Assembly (NCBI GenBank): GCA_024195265.1
Contig: JAJLRJ010000013.1
Location: 14,120,322-14,184,321 of the forward strand
DNA from: Dendrophyllia cribrosa
Lineage: Eukaryota; Cnidaria; Anthozoa; Scleractinia; Dendrophylliidae
DNA: 64,000 nt
Direction of reading: 5' to 3'
The translations under genes were made by a program, and so were the position numbers. Under the pieces are notes generated by a model. The model did not search any database and was not told the origin of the DNA. It worked only from the letters and a program-made list of their open reading frames with translations. Of the stretch, positions 10,642 to 18,586 are shown piece after piece (position 1 is the first letter of the stretch; each line of letters opens with the position of its first letter).

Positions 10642-11299
10642 CAGTGGAACCCCGATTTAACGAAGTCCCCGATTTAACGTACAAATGTTTTCGGCCCGGC
10701 CAGAGTCACAGTAAAATGTATGGAGAAGAACCCCGATTTAACGAACCCCGATAATCTCCGATATAACGAACAAAATCTACAGGACCGAACGTAAAAACTA
10801 CCCGGAATAACGAATAAAATGTCATCACGCCTCCCTTGCCGCAATCTAGAATCTCAACAATCATGAAGAAGAAAGACGACATCATTAGTGCCTATGAAGG
10901 AGGGTTATACAAAGACAAAAGGAAGAATATGAAAGCGTCATCTTTCAGTAGCCACGCACCTCTTCAGAACCTCTAATTTCATTGGACCTGGTTATCACGC
11001 ACTTGTATTGTTTTTAGGTCTAGGGTCCATTGTTCTGTTGTTTGTTCTATTGTTTTCTTAGCCAATCTTGTGAGGCGTTCCGAGAGCTGCGTACCGCCTC
11101 TCATCTTTGCCAGACGGGGAAGTGTTGGACAGTGAAGCAGAACGGTAAATTTTAATTATTACCTATACCCCGATCTAACGAAGTTTTTGGCCATTTTTCC
11201 ACAAATTCGTTATATCGGGGCTCTCGATTTAACGAAATCCCGATCTAACGAACTGTTTTTTCCGGTCCCCTGCGCTTCGTTAAATCGGGGGTTCCACTG
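10642..11299. mobile_element. pogo/Tigger-type nonautonomous element
   Basis: The ends CAGTGGAACCCCGATTTAAC and its inverse (TTAAATCGGGGGTTCCACTG) are flanked by TA dinucleotides (10640-10641 and 11300-11301). CAGTGGAACC-type ends with TA duplication are typical of Tigger/pogo (Tc1/mariner superfamily). Extra inverted copies of the CCCCGATTTAACGAA phrase occur just inside both ends. A short reading frame from 10863 (starting MKKKDDIISAYEGG) may be a transposase remnant, but this is uncertain. Confidence 0.75.
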
Positions 11300-11301
11300 T
11301 A

Positions 11302-11721
11302 CAATCCTGCCCTGTGGGCGCAAAGGAACACAATATTGAAGTCTATAAATCGTACACCATTAAAAACTAAAAGTCGAAGATTTATTTCAAATAAAAATAT
11401 ACATTAATTTACTTTAAAAACTTGATATACTGTGAAAGTGATCAGTGCATTATGGAATATCAATTACATGTCAGTCGGCCTTTCACCATTCATTTTCATA
11501 CTACTAAGCTGTCCGACTGGAGGAACAAGTAACTATTGTGAAGCACGTCTATCGGTTTATAGCTTCTGATCACTCTGTTGATAAGCAACCTACTGGCATA
11601 ACAAGTATATTAGACGAGGATCCACCTTGTGTCGGGGTAGGGGGCCCTACACAAGATACCACCTATATATGGACAAAATCTATTGGCCTAAAAATTTGAG
11701 ATGAGACTTGAATATTCTGTG
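11302..11721. other. Left flank of the Polinton, nothing recognised
   Basis: AT-rich host sequence up to the target duplication. Its continuation across the Polinton is at 32293 onward, 172 bases beyond which the methyltransferase stop codon lies. This stretch may therefore belong to the downstream flank of that gene. Confidence 0.4.
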
Positions 11722-11727
11722 TACATG
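11722..11727. repeat. Polinton target-site duplication, left copy (TACATG)
   Basis: TACATG directly precedes the terminal AGTAGTTAG and is matched exactly by 32287-32292. A 6-bp duplication is the known hallmark of Maverick/Polinton integration. Confidence 0.93.
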
Positions 11728-12112
11728 AGTAGTTAGATATTCACGGTATCCGGTGCATCCGAAGCCCCCCAGCTAGTTTTAACGTAAAAACCTTACTGTC
11801 AATTTTCACACATAGTGAATTATATGACTCGATTGATCCTTTATGTTAAAACCACCAGAACTCAACAAAAATATTCCAGAATCTCATTTTTCAGTTTCTC
11901 CTAAAATTTAACAGCATAAATAAATGCTAACTTTCTGTCTAAATTTACCAGAGACATTTTTTCATTGATTGTAAAAGTGCCACTTCATATTCCTGTCAAA
12001 TAGAGCATATTCTAACTATCCTAAATTTCACATAAGATAGAAAACGTTCGTACTATGGGGGCCTTCGGGATCCACCGGATACCGTGAATATCTAACTACT
12101 GTCTCAAAAAAT
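11728..12112 (+). repeat. Polinton left terminal inverted repeat (385 bp)
   Basis: Compared by eye with the inverse of 31902-32286, no difference was found. It starts AGTAGTTAGATATTCACGG. It is itself bounded by an inverted copy of the same ~45-bp motif: 12057-12100 reads, on the - strand, AGTAGTTAGATATTCACGG then TATCCGGTGGATCC. The 373-bp block 11728-12100 therefore looks like a small TIR element of its own. The last 12 bases (GTCTCAAAAAAT) are shared with the right repeat but lie outside the inner motif. Confidence 0.93.
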
Positions 12113-12249
12113 CTGGGAGAATATTTGGTTGACAAAATAGATTTCATTTTTTGTTTCCAGAATCTGGAGTGGTTTTTGAAAAAGGGAAAATCATCTGAAA
12201 TTTCATTTTTTCAAAATGGAATTCTTTTTTTTTATTTTCCATTTAAAAA

Positions 12250-12792
12250 ATGGAAGAAGAATTGATAATAACAGAGGAAATCGCTTTTTTAAAGAAACGA
12301 CTTCACCAACTTGAAGATGCTGAGAAATCATTGGAAGATTCCAAAGAACTAGAAGAGGTGGAGTTAGAAATACTTGGAGAATTGCCTCGCACTAAAAACG
12401 GGAAAAGAAAGCAAATCGCTTTTTTAAAGAAACGACTTCACCAACTTGAAGATGCTGAGAAATCATTGAAAGATTTTGAAAAAAAAAGTATAGAGGAGAT
12501 AGAAATACTTCCCCATGGATACTATAAAAGATTTCATGCTTTTTATGTGGAAATAAGGAGACGAGATTATTTTCATCGTCGTCAATGTCGATTGCGAGAG
12601 GAGTTTGAGTGGGATCATTGCATGACTATTGGAGCTCTTTTATCAATTCTAAATGAATCTTTCAAAAAAGAAGAAGAATTTAGATGGCAGGAAGAATTGA
12701 AACACCGTGCAGAATATGAGAGAGAGAAAGGTTTCTTTTACAGGCAACTGAAAAAAAATGTTCAAGCATCCAAGTTTGAAACTTGGTGCTGA
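12250..12792 (+). CDS. Coiled-coil protein with internal duplication, Polinton gene
   Basis: A 180-residue protein starts at an ATG in AAAAAATGG context. The first half is predicted coiled coil, rich in K, E and L. A block beginning IAFLKKRLHQLEDAEKSL occurs twice, 45 codons apart; the DNA copies (from 12278 and 12413) are about 62 bp and differ at one base, so the duplication is recent. The second half is rich in aromatic and charged residues (YYKRFHAFYVEIRRRDYF). It is the first gene inside the left terminal repeat and overlaps nothing; the next reading frame begins 30 bases after its stop. No family was recognised. A structural or DNA-binding role is only a guess. Confidence 0.6.
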   Translation: MEEELIITEEIAFLKKRLHQLEDAEKSLEDSKELEEVELEILGELPRTKNGKRKQIAFLKKRLHQLEDAEKSLKDFEKKSIEEIEILPHGYYKRFHAFYVEIRRRDYFHRRQCRLREEFEWDHCMTIGALLSILNESFKKEEEFRWQEELKHRAEYEREKGFFYRQLKKNVQASKFETWC

Positions 12793-12821
12793 AAAAGAGG
12801 AAGAAGTTACAAACACAGAGA

Positions 12822-13436
12822 ATGAATCTTTTCCAGAAAAAAGTCTCTCCTAGAAAGAAAATGTTTGATTCCGAAGATGAAGATGAAGATGAGGAAATAG
12901 ATGACACTCCTGAAATTATTCATGAAACATATACAACAGCATGGTCTTCTCACAAAAATCTCAGATTGGAACATTTTAAAGATGTCATCCGTAAAAATCA
13001 GGGGAAAAACCAAATTCCATTTAAAGATCTTGAGTTTTATCAAAAAGAAATTCTTTTCCAAATTTCTCTCCACGAAATCACAAGAAAAAAAGTCAGGGAG
13101 TTTGTTAAAGCTTCCAAATGGAAAAAAGTCAATGGCAACGATCATGAAATTTTCAATCACATCACAAATCACGATGGAAATGATTATGAGCATCTGGAAA
13201 AGTTCCTCATTGACGATTTTAAATATTTCTCACTGGCATATGATGATCTTCATCTCAAGCGAAAAAAGTTTCTTAATTTCAACCAAGTTCTTTTCACCCT
13301 GTTGAAAAAGAATGGTTTCAATCCAAATGAAGATGATTTCAAACTGTTGGTTCTCCCATCAAGAAGGGCAGAACAGGAAAAAATAATCCAAATAATCTTC
13401 AAAAAATTAAATTGGAAAGAAAATGGAAGCCAGTGA
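12822..13436 (+). CDS. VLTF3-like late transcription factor candidate
   Basis: The start chosen is the ATG at 12822, giving 204 residues; an open frame extends upstream only through non-ATG codons. A lysine-rich and then acidic N-terminus (DEDEDEEIDD) is followed by an all-helical domain. The order of short motifs (HFKDVIRKNQGKNQIPF, then VREFVKASKWKK, then FLNFNQVLFTLL, EDDFKLL, IFKKLNWK) matches the pattern I know for the poxvirus A2-like VLTF3 family found in giant viruses, virophages and some Polintons. In those viruses the family activates late promoters. The match is remote and read by eye. The nearly universal TAAAATG start context in this element fits such a factor. Its stop overlaps the start of the next gene by 14 bases. 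Confidence 0.45.
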   Translation: MNLFQKKVSPRKKMFDSEDEDEDEEIDDTPEIIHETYTTAWSSHKNLRLEHFKDVIRKNQGKNQIPFKDLEFYQKEILFQISLHEITRKKVREFVKASKWKKVNGNDHEIFNHITNHDGNDYEHLEKFLIDDFKYFSLAYDDLHLKRKKFLNFNQVLFTLLKKNGFNPNEDDFKLLVLPSRRAEQEKIIQIIFKKLNWKENGSQ

Positions 13437-13701
13437 TCATGAAGATTGTTCCACTTGCTCAGAGGAGGAAGAAAGAAGTTCTGATGAAACCCCAACAACA
13501 TCTGACGAAGAATTTATTGTCTCTGATACAGAGATGGAGGAAGCAGAGCAAAATGAAGAAATGGAAGATACAGTAGAACTCCTCTTTGAATCATTTGTCA
13601 ACCTCCAAGAGGAACACAAGATTCTCAAAAATGAATTCCAAAAACAAAGTTGTCTCCTCTGGGAAATTCACCAGGGATTGAAAGAAAGCAAAGCAAAGTG
13701 A
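13423..13701 (+). CDS. Small acidic protein, Polinton gene
   Basis: A 92-residue protein starts at GAAAATGG and overlaps the end of the VLTF3-like gene. The first 50 residues are very acidic (EEEERSSDE, EMEEAEQNEEME), and the last 40 form a leucine/glutamate helix likely to coil (LLFESFVNLQEEHKILKNEF). No cysteines form a clear zinc site. The family is unknown. Its overlap with the preceding gene suggests coordinated expression. It ends 56 bases from the convergent integrase gene. Confidence 0.5.
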   Translation: MEASDHEDCSTCSEEEERSSDETPTTSDEEFIVSDTEMEEAEQNEEMEDTVELLFESFVNLQEEHKILKNEFQKQSCLLWEIHQGLKESKAK

Positions 13702-13756
13702 AGCGAAGCAGTGTTATCAAATCCTGAATATGAATGTTCAACATTTATATTCTGTC

Positions 13757-14785
13757 TCAGAGATTTTCCACATCACTCAGTGGAACCCAGGAATTGAATT
13801 TATCGGGATATCCTTTCCATTTAACCAAGGCTTTCTTTTTCTTCTGATCGCGGTGAATAACCTTTTCAATGCGAAACACGCTTTGGTTTGTCCTTTGGAG
13901 TTCCGCCTCGTAAAATGATCCAGTTATTTTTTCTCCCAACAGATCGACTAACCTATACGTCGGAGGATTTGTGTTTAAAACCTCATCAACGACAAATATC
14001 TCCTCTGTCCAGTTCGGGGTGAAACCTTTATCGAATATCTTTCGTTTGTATTTTGAAATTCGGACTTTGTCATCGACTTTGAATTTTGCTGGGTTGTGTT
14101 TAGCATAAATCATGTCTCCGAAAAGATTAGCAAAAACCTTTGTTTCATTTTTCCGTTTGCTCGCCTCTGCGGGTGACATCTTAATGCTTGAATGATAAGT
14201 GTTATTATATTGATCCACTAACCTGTCCAGTTTGTCAAAGAAAATTGTATTATTGTTAGCAGAAAACATCCGGAAGAGTTTCTCCTTCATCGTCTTGTTC
14301 CAGCGTTCAACCACAGATGACTTTTCTTCATTCTCTGTGGTATATAATTTTATCCCATTCTTATCCAGGAGATCCTTCATAGTTCCATTGAAAAATTCAC
14401 TTCCTTTGTCTGTCCAAAGCATTTTCGGTTTTCGTTTCGTGCTGAATATGGATCGGAAAGCATCGGCAACTGTTTGTCCTCGCTTGTCTTTCAAGGGGTG
14501 AATCCAACCGAACTTTGAGAAAACATCGATCACCATCAGGAGATATCTTATTCCCTTGTTCCACCTCGAATATTTCCCCATCTCAACCAAATCAGCTGCC
14601 CAGATGTTGTCAATCCCATATGCAATAACTCTTCTCTTTGGAAATCTTCTCCTTATCGGCTGGTGAAGTTCATTTGCCAGATTTTGAGTCCAGCCTTCAC
14701 TCAAAATCTTTTCCCGTTTTTTGGGGCACCCAATCCAAGTTTTTGTTTTGCGTTGATTGTGTTTCTTGCCAAAGCATGTCCCCAT
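13757..14785 (-). CDS. Polinton integrase (DDE/RVE) with chromodomain
   Basis: A 342-residue reading frame. The catalytic triad is visible: D65 in WAADLVEMG, D126 in LWTDKGSEF and E160 in SSVVERWNK, a retroviral-type (RVE) integrase core that joins the element ends to host DNA. The C-terminus (about 303-342) is a chromodomain with ALVKWKGYPDKFNSWVPLS, expected to steer integration to chromatin marks. The usual N-terminal HHCC zinc-binding domain (about 50-60 residues) is missing: the first 25 residues are simply the overlap with the PLA2 gene read in another frame, and similarity to the family starts near QPIRRRFPKRR (42-52). The gene is therefore N-terminally truncated, or relies on an undetected upstream part. 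It is the last gene of the leftward block. Confidence 0.88.
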   Translation of the reverse strand: MGTCFGKKHNQRKTKTWIGCPKKREKILSEGWTQNLANELHQPIRRRFPKRRVIAYGIDNIWAADLVEMGKYSRWNKGIRYLLMVIDVFSKFGWIHPLKDKRGQTVADAFRSIFSTKRKPKMLWTDKGSEFFNGTMKDLLDKNGIKLYTTENEEKSSVVERWNKTMKEKLFRMFSANNNTIFFDKLDRLVDQYNNTYHSSIKMSPAEASKRKNETKVFANLFGDMIYAKHNPAKFKVDDKVRISKYKRKIFDKGFTPNWTEEIFVVDEVLNTNPPTYRLVDLLGEKITGSFYEAELQRTNQSVFRIEKVIHRDQKKKKALVKWKGYPDKFNSWVPLSDVENL

Positions 14786-15509
14786 TGTCTTTCTGCCCAG
14801 GGAATAGCATCCAATGCGGCAACCATCTTTCTGTCTGCTTTGTTTTTACATTTCCGTGGATCTGCTTGTTTTGCACAGATTGTATAATCAACATCGTGTT
14901 GCATAGAAACTGCATCTGTTTTTCCAGTTGGTTGTTGCCAGATTTCCAGAATCTTTCCAGTATCGTTAAATCTGACTTGCTTATCCAATGGGTTCCAAGG
15001 GCCAGTGAAGTTATGTCCGGGGAGAGTGAATCCTCCTTTTGGTCTGGGAAGTTTTCCTATCAAGTTATGAACATCCAATCCACTTCCATCCAAATCAGCT
15101 CGATCTGTCTTATATTTTCTGTTTGGTCTTATCGCTGTTGACAGTTGATCCATCATATCGGAAGAGGTTTTGGCAAGAAATGGTTTCATCTTATCCAAAG
15201 CAAAATCCAATGCTTTTTTCTGAGTGTTTTTGTTTCGCAACAATTCACTTGCCCCATATCTCCCCATTTCAACTGTTTTCTTCCCCAACCACGGAATTGC
15301 ATGAGCAAAACCAGTCAAAGCCAATTCTCCAATGCCCCCACCTTGTGAGGGCAGACTTAGTTTCCCGAACTTTTTACAAATCTAGTTTTTTTAATTCCGC
15401 ATGAAGCGCAATGGCAGAAAAACATCTTTCTCCCATTTTTTGCAGTCATATATCCGGATGGTTCAACGCAACCAGTGACTTTTTTTTCTTTGACGCAATA
15501 TGATTCCAT
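14701..15509 (-). CDS. PLA2-domain virion protein, split by a frameshift
   Basis: The first part starts at 15509, two bases after the protease stop. It encodes 50 residues with a zinc-ribbon-like layout (ESYCV..., FFCHCASCG) and stops at 15357. The main frame opens at 15381 without an ATG and runs to 14701. It contains a phospholipase A2-type site: a calcium-loop-like glycine-rich stretch (YKTDRADLDGSGLD onward, then GHNFTGPWNPLD), and the HD helix MQHDVDYTICAK with DRKMVAAL. This resembles parvovirus and adintovirus PLA2 domains, which act on membranes during entry (known family role). The break lies in the overlap 15357-15381, by the short run GGGAAA at 15361-15366. The C-terminus overlaps the integrase frame by 85 bases. 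Confidence 0.7.
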
Positions 15510-15511
15510 TT

Positions 15512-16321
15512 TCAGTTGAAATATTGTTTTATGAATTTCTCATTTTGCATTGTGTCAGTCAAACTGAAAGGTTGGAGAATATCATAGAAATCTTTCCCCT
15601 GCGACCATTGATGCAGGAAGAAGAGGCAATAATACCCGCAAAGAACACTGTTGATGTTTTGATACTGACTGCTGTTCCAAATTACAGGTTTGGAACTTTT
15701 AAATTCGAGAGGATAGCCCATGCCGAAACTATCAAAATACCACAAGAACTTTTTATCATGCGATGGGACGCAACAAACCCAATGAGTTCCTGCATTTTTA
15801 AGCGAATCAAGATTGATGATGCATGGGCTGTGTTTTTTGGGCATAGCTTCATCTCTTGCAAATATTCCTTTGAAATTGGGAATCCCCAGATATTCAATCC
15901 AATTCAACAGATCAACATTATTCAGGGGTTTAATTACAAATTTAGGTCTCACAGAAGTGCCCCGAGAATTGGAATGCTGTTGAATGGACTTTTCGATCCC
16001 AGCAGAAGTCCTTTGCCCTTTTTTGATTTTTTTTTCCCATTCCAACAGAGTTTCTCCAACTTCCAATGAATGGAGGAGGTCTTGCCCAAGGAGTTCCCAA
16101 TCTGGGAGCTCCCTTTCCTTTTGGTCTGCCAACTCTGGGAGCTCCCTTTCCTTTTGGTCTGCCAACTCTGGGAGCTCCCTTTCCTTTTGGTCTGCCAACT
16201 CTGGGAGCTCCCTTTCCTTTTGGTCTGCCAACTCTTGGAGCTCCTTTTCCAAACATGTTTTTAGCCGCGTCAAGAAGAAGTGGAATTCCAATGGATGCCA
16301 GCATTGTTCCCAACAATCCAC
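15512..16321 (-). CDS. Adenain-like cysteine protease, no AUG start visible
   Basis: The open frame has a non-ATG first codon; the family domain begins near KPLNNVDLLNWIEYLGI (from about 15931). The catalytic residues of adenovirus-type proteases are present: His in AGTHWVCC, Asp in WYFDSFG, and Cys in SVLCGYYCLFF. The role is maturation cleavage of capsid proteins in assembling particles. No ATG precedes the domain in this frame. The upstream part is the 33-bp repeat of the pX gene read in another frame (LADQKERELPE repeated). Translation may need a frameshift or slippage from the pX frame, a non-AUG start, or a lost start codon. It ends TGA, two bases before the next gene. Confidence 0.72.
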   Translation of the reverse strand: MDCWEQCWHPLEFHFFLTRLKTCLEKELQELADQKERELPELADQKERELPELADQKERELPELADQKERELPDWELLGQDLLHSLEVGETLLEWEKKIKKGQRTSAGIEKSIQQHSNSRGTSVRPKFVIKPLNNVDLLNWIEYLGIPNFKGIFARDEAMPKKHSPCIINLDSLKNAGTHWVCCVPSHDKKFLWYFDSFGMGYPLEFKSSKPVIWNSSQYQNINSVLCGYYCLFFLHQWSQGKDFYDILQPFSLTDTMQNEKFIKQYFN

Positions 16322-16877
16322 CAGATTGTGTTTTGGTTGGTTTCACAACAACCTGTTCTCCTGATTTCAGGGCAGTTAAAATATCCTGTTTCTGTTTATT
16401 TGTCAACAAATGTTTATTGTCAATCAGTTTCTGAATTTTATTTTGGGGGATGAGAAATCCACCTACTTGACCCGCTCCCTGCTGCGCTCCCTGCTGCGCT
16501 CCTTTTCCGCTGATTGCTTTCACAACTTGACTCGCTCCTTCACTCGCCAATCCAGCCAATGCTGACAATCCAAGTGTTTTTCCTAGGGTTGGTGTTAATG
16601 TTTTAATCAAAGGAACAACAGCAGAAAAAAGACTTCCACCTTGTTTCATCACTTTTCTGATTTGCGTTTTTGTTATCTTAATCTCAACTCCATTTCCCAG
16701 AGATTTTGCTTTTGCGATTCTTTTAATTTGATTGGCTGTCAGCATCAGTTCATCATTTCCACTTGTTTGATTGTTTTTCAATCTCAGGGTGATAGGCATG
16801 TTTGTTCTGAATGCTCTTCCAAGCTTTTGTTTTTGCCCTTTAGACAAATTTACTTTATACGGGTGATATGTTGTCAT
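15942..16877 (-). CDS. pX-like virion core protein with repeat and frameshifted C-terminus
   Basis: The ATG at 16877 (TTAAAAATGAC) is preferred to one five codons upstream, because it follows the element's start motif and begins the conserved block YKVNLSKGQKQKL, the signature of adenovirus pX-like core proteins in adintoviruses (recalled). A hydrophobic glycine-rich middle (LGKTLGLSALAGLASEGAS) could be membrane-active. Then come four copies of the 11-residue unit GKGAPRVGRPK, encoded by 33-bp DNA repeats (16103-16235), and PPPFIGSW. After an A9 run (- strand, 16027-16035) the annotated frame turns into unrelated sequence. A family-like ending (GLLLGSKSPFNSIPILG) lies in a second frame that stops at 15949. 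The break is therefore at the homopolymer. It partners the capsid genes upstream. Confidence 0.72.
   Translation of the reverse strand: MTTYHPYKVNLSKGQKQKLGRAFRTNMPITLRLKNNQTSGNDELMLTANQIKRIAKAKSLGNGVEIKITKTQIRKVMKQGGSLFSAVVPLIKTLTPTLGKTLGLSALAGLASEGASQVVKAISGKGAQQGAQQGAGQVGGFLIPQNKIQKLIDNKHLLTNKQKQDILTALKSGEQVVVKPTKTQSGGLLGTMLASIGIPLLLDAAKNMFGKGAPRVGRPKGKGAPRVGRPKGKGAPRVGRPKGKGAPRVGRPKGKGAPRLGTPWARPPPFIGSWRNSVGMGKKNQKRAKDFCWDRKVHSTAFQFSGHFCET
16103..16255. repeat. 33-bp tandem repeat inside pX/protease overlap
   Basis: Four full copies plus partial ones of a 33-base unit with core CTGCCAACTCTGGGAGCTCC, then CTTTCCTTTTGGT. Because 33 is a multiple of three and the unit lacks stops, all three - strand frames stay open through it. 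This explains the long overlap of the two genes. Confidence 0.9.
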
Positions 16878-16897
16878 TTTTAATGATAACATATGTT

Positions 16898-18184
16898 TTA
16901 GGCAATGACCAGCTCATTTCCAACTTTATCAATCTTAGCTGTTTCCTCATAAAGAACGACTGCATGCACATTGAAGGCTGCAGCTGCATTGGCATTCAGC
17001 GTATATCGAAATATCAACTGCTTGGGGTCTCGTGTTGGTTTTTCAGCTTGGTAAGACAAGTCGAAATAAATGAGGCCGAAGAGTGATTGAAAGTTAGCCA
17101 AATTCAACTGAGTCCCAGTGTTGAAGTCATTTTTCCTCATTGCATAAGCCATGATATCATTGAAGATTCTAACTTTTGATTCTGTGTCATAATCAGTTTC
17201 AGGGTAAAACACTCCATTTCCATACTCCAATCTGCAAGTTGACAGGGATGAGTTTGCATTTGCTGCATTCAGCTTGAAAGTGTCAAAGAGATATGGGTTA
17301 TCTTCTGCATGGTCATCATTGGGTGGATCTGCTCTTTTCAGCCAGACAAAAATATGTCTTACATTATCAATGCTCGCTGAAATCTGGAAGAATCCTGATG
17401 ATTGTGTAGGAGGTGATTGATCATATATCTCCCTCAGATATTTCCATTGTGATTCTTTCAGGAATGAACTGATAAATTTGTCATAAAGAGAATCTTTTGG
17501 TGTCAATCTCGGCACCCAAAGCAAAAATCGATTCACCACAACTCTTCCAGGATCCGTGCCATTTGCCATATGAATCAATTCATCATCCTGTTGAAGATTA
17601 ATTTCGAATTGCAGCTGCATTGGGACCAACATCCTATCTTCCAGTTCTTCGAAAAAGGAGAAACGATTCAGGGGGATAATTGCATTAACATCTTTAGCAC
17701 CTCCAGTCCCATTGTCTCGAACTGCCTGAGTTTGCAACCGTCTCGCTTCAAATCCTGTGTTATTCGCAGCTGTTGTCGCATTCACATCCAAATACCAGAA
17801 ACTGTTTTTTGCGACTGATCTGCTGAAGTCATCTGAGTATTCCAACAGATTTTTAACAAAAGTAACTTTATGCAGATTGTCAGGTTCGTAAACAATCTTC
17901 CCTGCAGATCTGATTGTCATGTGTTTTATCAGGGAATGTGAGCCATTTATGACTGTTATTCTATCAGCAGCAGCATATCCAGCACCATCTGCTAATTTCT
18001 GAAGTTGAAATTGCACTTCAAAATAAGCGTTATGCCAGTCATAAAACGCTGATCTGTCGTTGATGGTGAATTTATAACCATTTTTTGCTTGATGTTCTCC
18101 ATTAGCTGGAGCTCTGATTACACTGTCCAACTGGAATCTTACTAATTCATTTCTTTGGAGATATTCATTCGATCGAAAAGCCAT
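16898..18184 (-). CDS. Major capsid protein (hexon-like, double jelly roll)
   Basis: A 428-residue protein that starts at ATCAAAATGG. The N-terminus (FRSNEYLQRNELVRFQLDSV), the middle (AFYDWHNAYFEVQFQL) and the closing YFDLSYQ segment match the pattern I know for adintovirus/Polinton hexons. In these, trimers of a double jelly roll form the pseudo-hexagonal capsomer. There is no signal peptide, no transmembrane segment and no break: this gene appears intact. It sits between the small basic protein (18199) and the pX-like gene (16877) in the leftward structural block, with 14 and 20 bases of spacing. Its length is normal for the adintovirus type. Confidence 0.82.
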   Translation of the reverse strand: MAFRSNEYLQRNELVRFQLDSVIRAPANGEHQAKNGYKFTINDRSAFYDWHNAYFEVQFQLQKLADGAGYAAADRITVINGSHSLIKHMTIRSAGKIVYEPDNLHKVTFVKNLLEYSDDFSRSVAKNSFWYLDVNATTAANNTGFEARRLQTQAVRDNGTGGAKDVNAIIPLNRFSFFEELEDRMLVPMQLQFEINLQQDDELIHMANGTDPGRVVVNRFLLWVPRLTPKDSLYDKFISSFLKESQWKYLREIYDQSPPTQSSGFFQISASIDNVRHIFVWLKRADPPNDDHAEDNPYLFDTFKLNAANANSSLSTCRLEYGNGVFYPETDYDTESKVRIFNDIMAYAMRKNDFNTGTQLNLANFQSLFGLIYFDLSYQAEKPTRDPKQLIFRYTLNANAAAAFNVHAVVLYEETAKIDKVGNELVIA

Positions 18185-18198
18185 TTTGATAGATTATT

Positions 18199-18585
18199 TT
18201 AAATTCCTTGGCCACTGATCAGTCTATTCAGGATGTCAGTTGCACTTTCTCTCTGTGGTTGTTTCACAGGAAGTGATTGTGGTTTTCGTCCTCGTTTCGC
18301 AGATGGTTTTCCAATCTTCATGTTTCCCAGTTTTTTCATGATCAAATCACCTGATTTTTCAACTGCCATTTTGCCCACTTTTTCTCCAGCGTGAGAAATT
18401 CCTGCGTCCAAAGCTTTTTTCGCAAATGGTTTCGCAACTTTCTTGAGAATTCCTTTCATGGCTGGTCCTGCCATCTTTTTCAGTGGCTTGAAGATGGAAT
18501 CAAAAATGATGCCTGTTCCTTTGTGCTTATAAACAAACTTCCCCAGTTTGGGATGGTAATAACGAGAAAATTCATATGCTTTCAT
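18199..18585 (-). CDS. Small basic virion-associated protein
   Basis: A 128-residue lysine-rich protein. The ATG (18585) is preceded by TATAAA, and the TAA of the upstream gene overlaps that motif. The N-terminal YYHPKLGKFVYKHKGTG and GIIFDSIFKPLKKMAGPAM are followed by an amphipathic, alanine/lysine-rich helix (KKVAKPFAKKALDAG) and a basic C-terminus with KRGRKP. A similar basic protein next to the hexon is common in adintoviruses; DNA condensation or membrane interaction is likely but inferred. It appears intact. Confidence 0.62.
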   Translation of the reverse strand: MKAYEFSRYYHPKLGKFVYKHKGTGIIFDSIFKPLKKMAGPAMKGILKKVAKPFAKKALDAGISHAGEKVGKMAVEKSGDLIMKKLGNMKIGKPSAKRGRKPQSLPVKQPQRESATDILNRLISGQGI

Positions 18586-18586
18586 T

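Noticed and set aside
11460..12230. Extra Polinton-like element to the left of 11728
   Set aside because: No similarity to the terminal motif exists outside 11728; the flank reads as ordinary host DNA up to TACATG.
12807..13193. - strand and alternate + frames over the VLTF3-like gene
   Set aside because: Phe/Ile-rich shadows of a Lys/Asp-rich coding frame; no independent support.
15500..16434. + strand frames opposite the protease and pX genes (for example proline/glycine-rich LGAPFPFGLPT repeats)
   Set aside because: Mirror images of the 33-bp repeat on the coding - strand.
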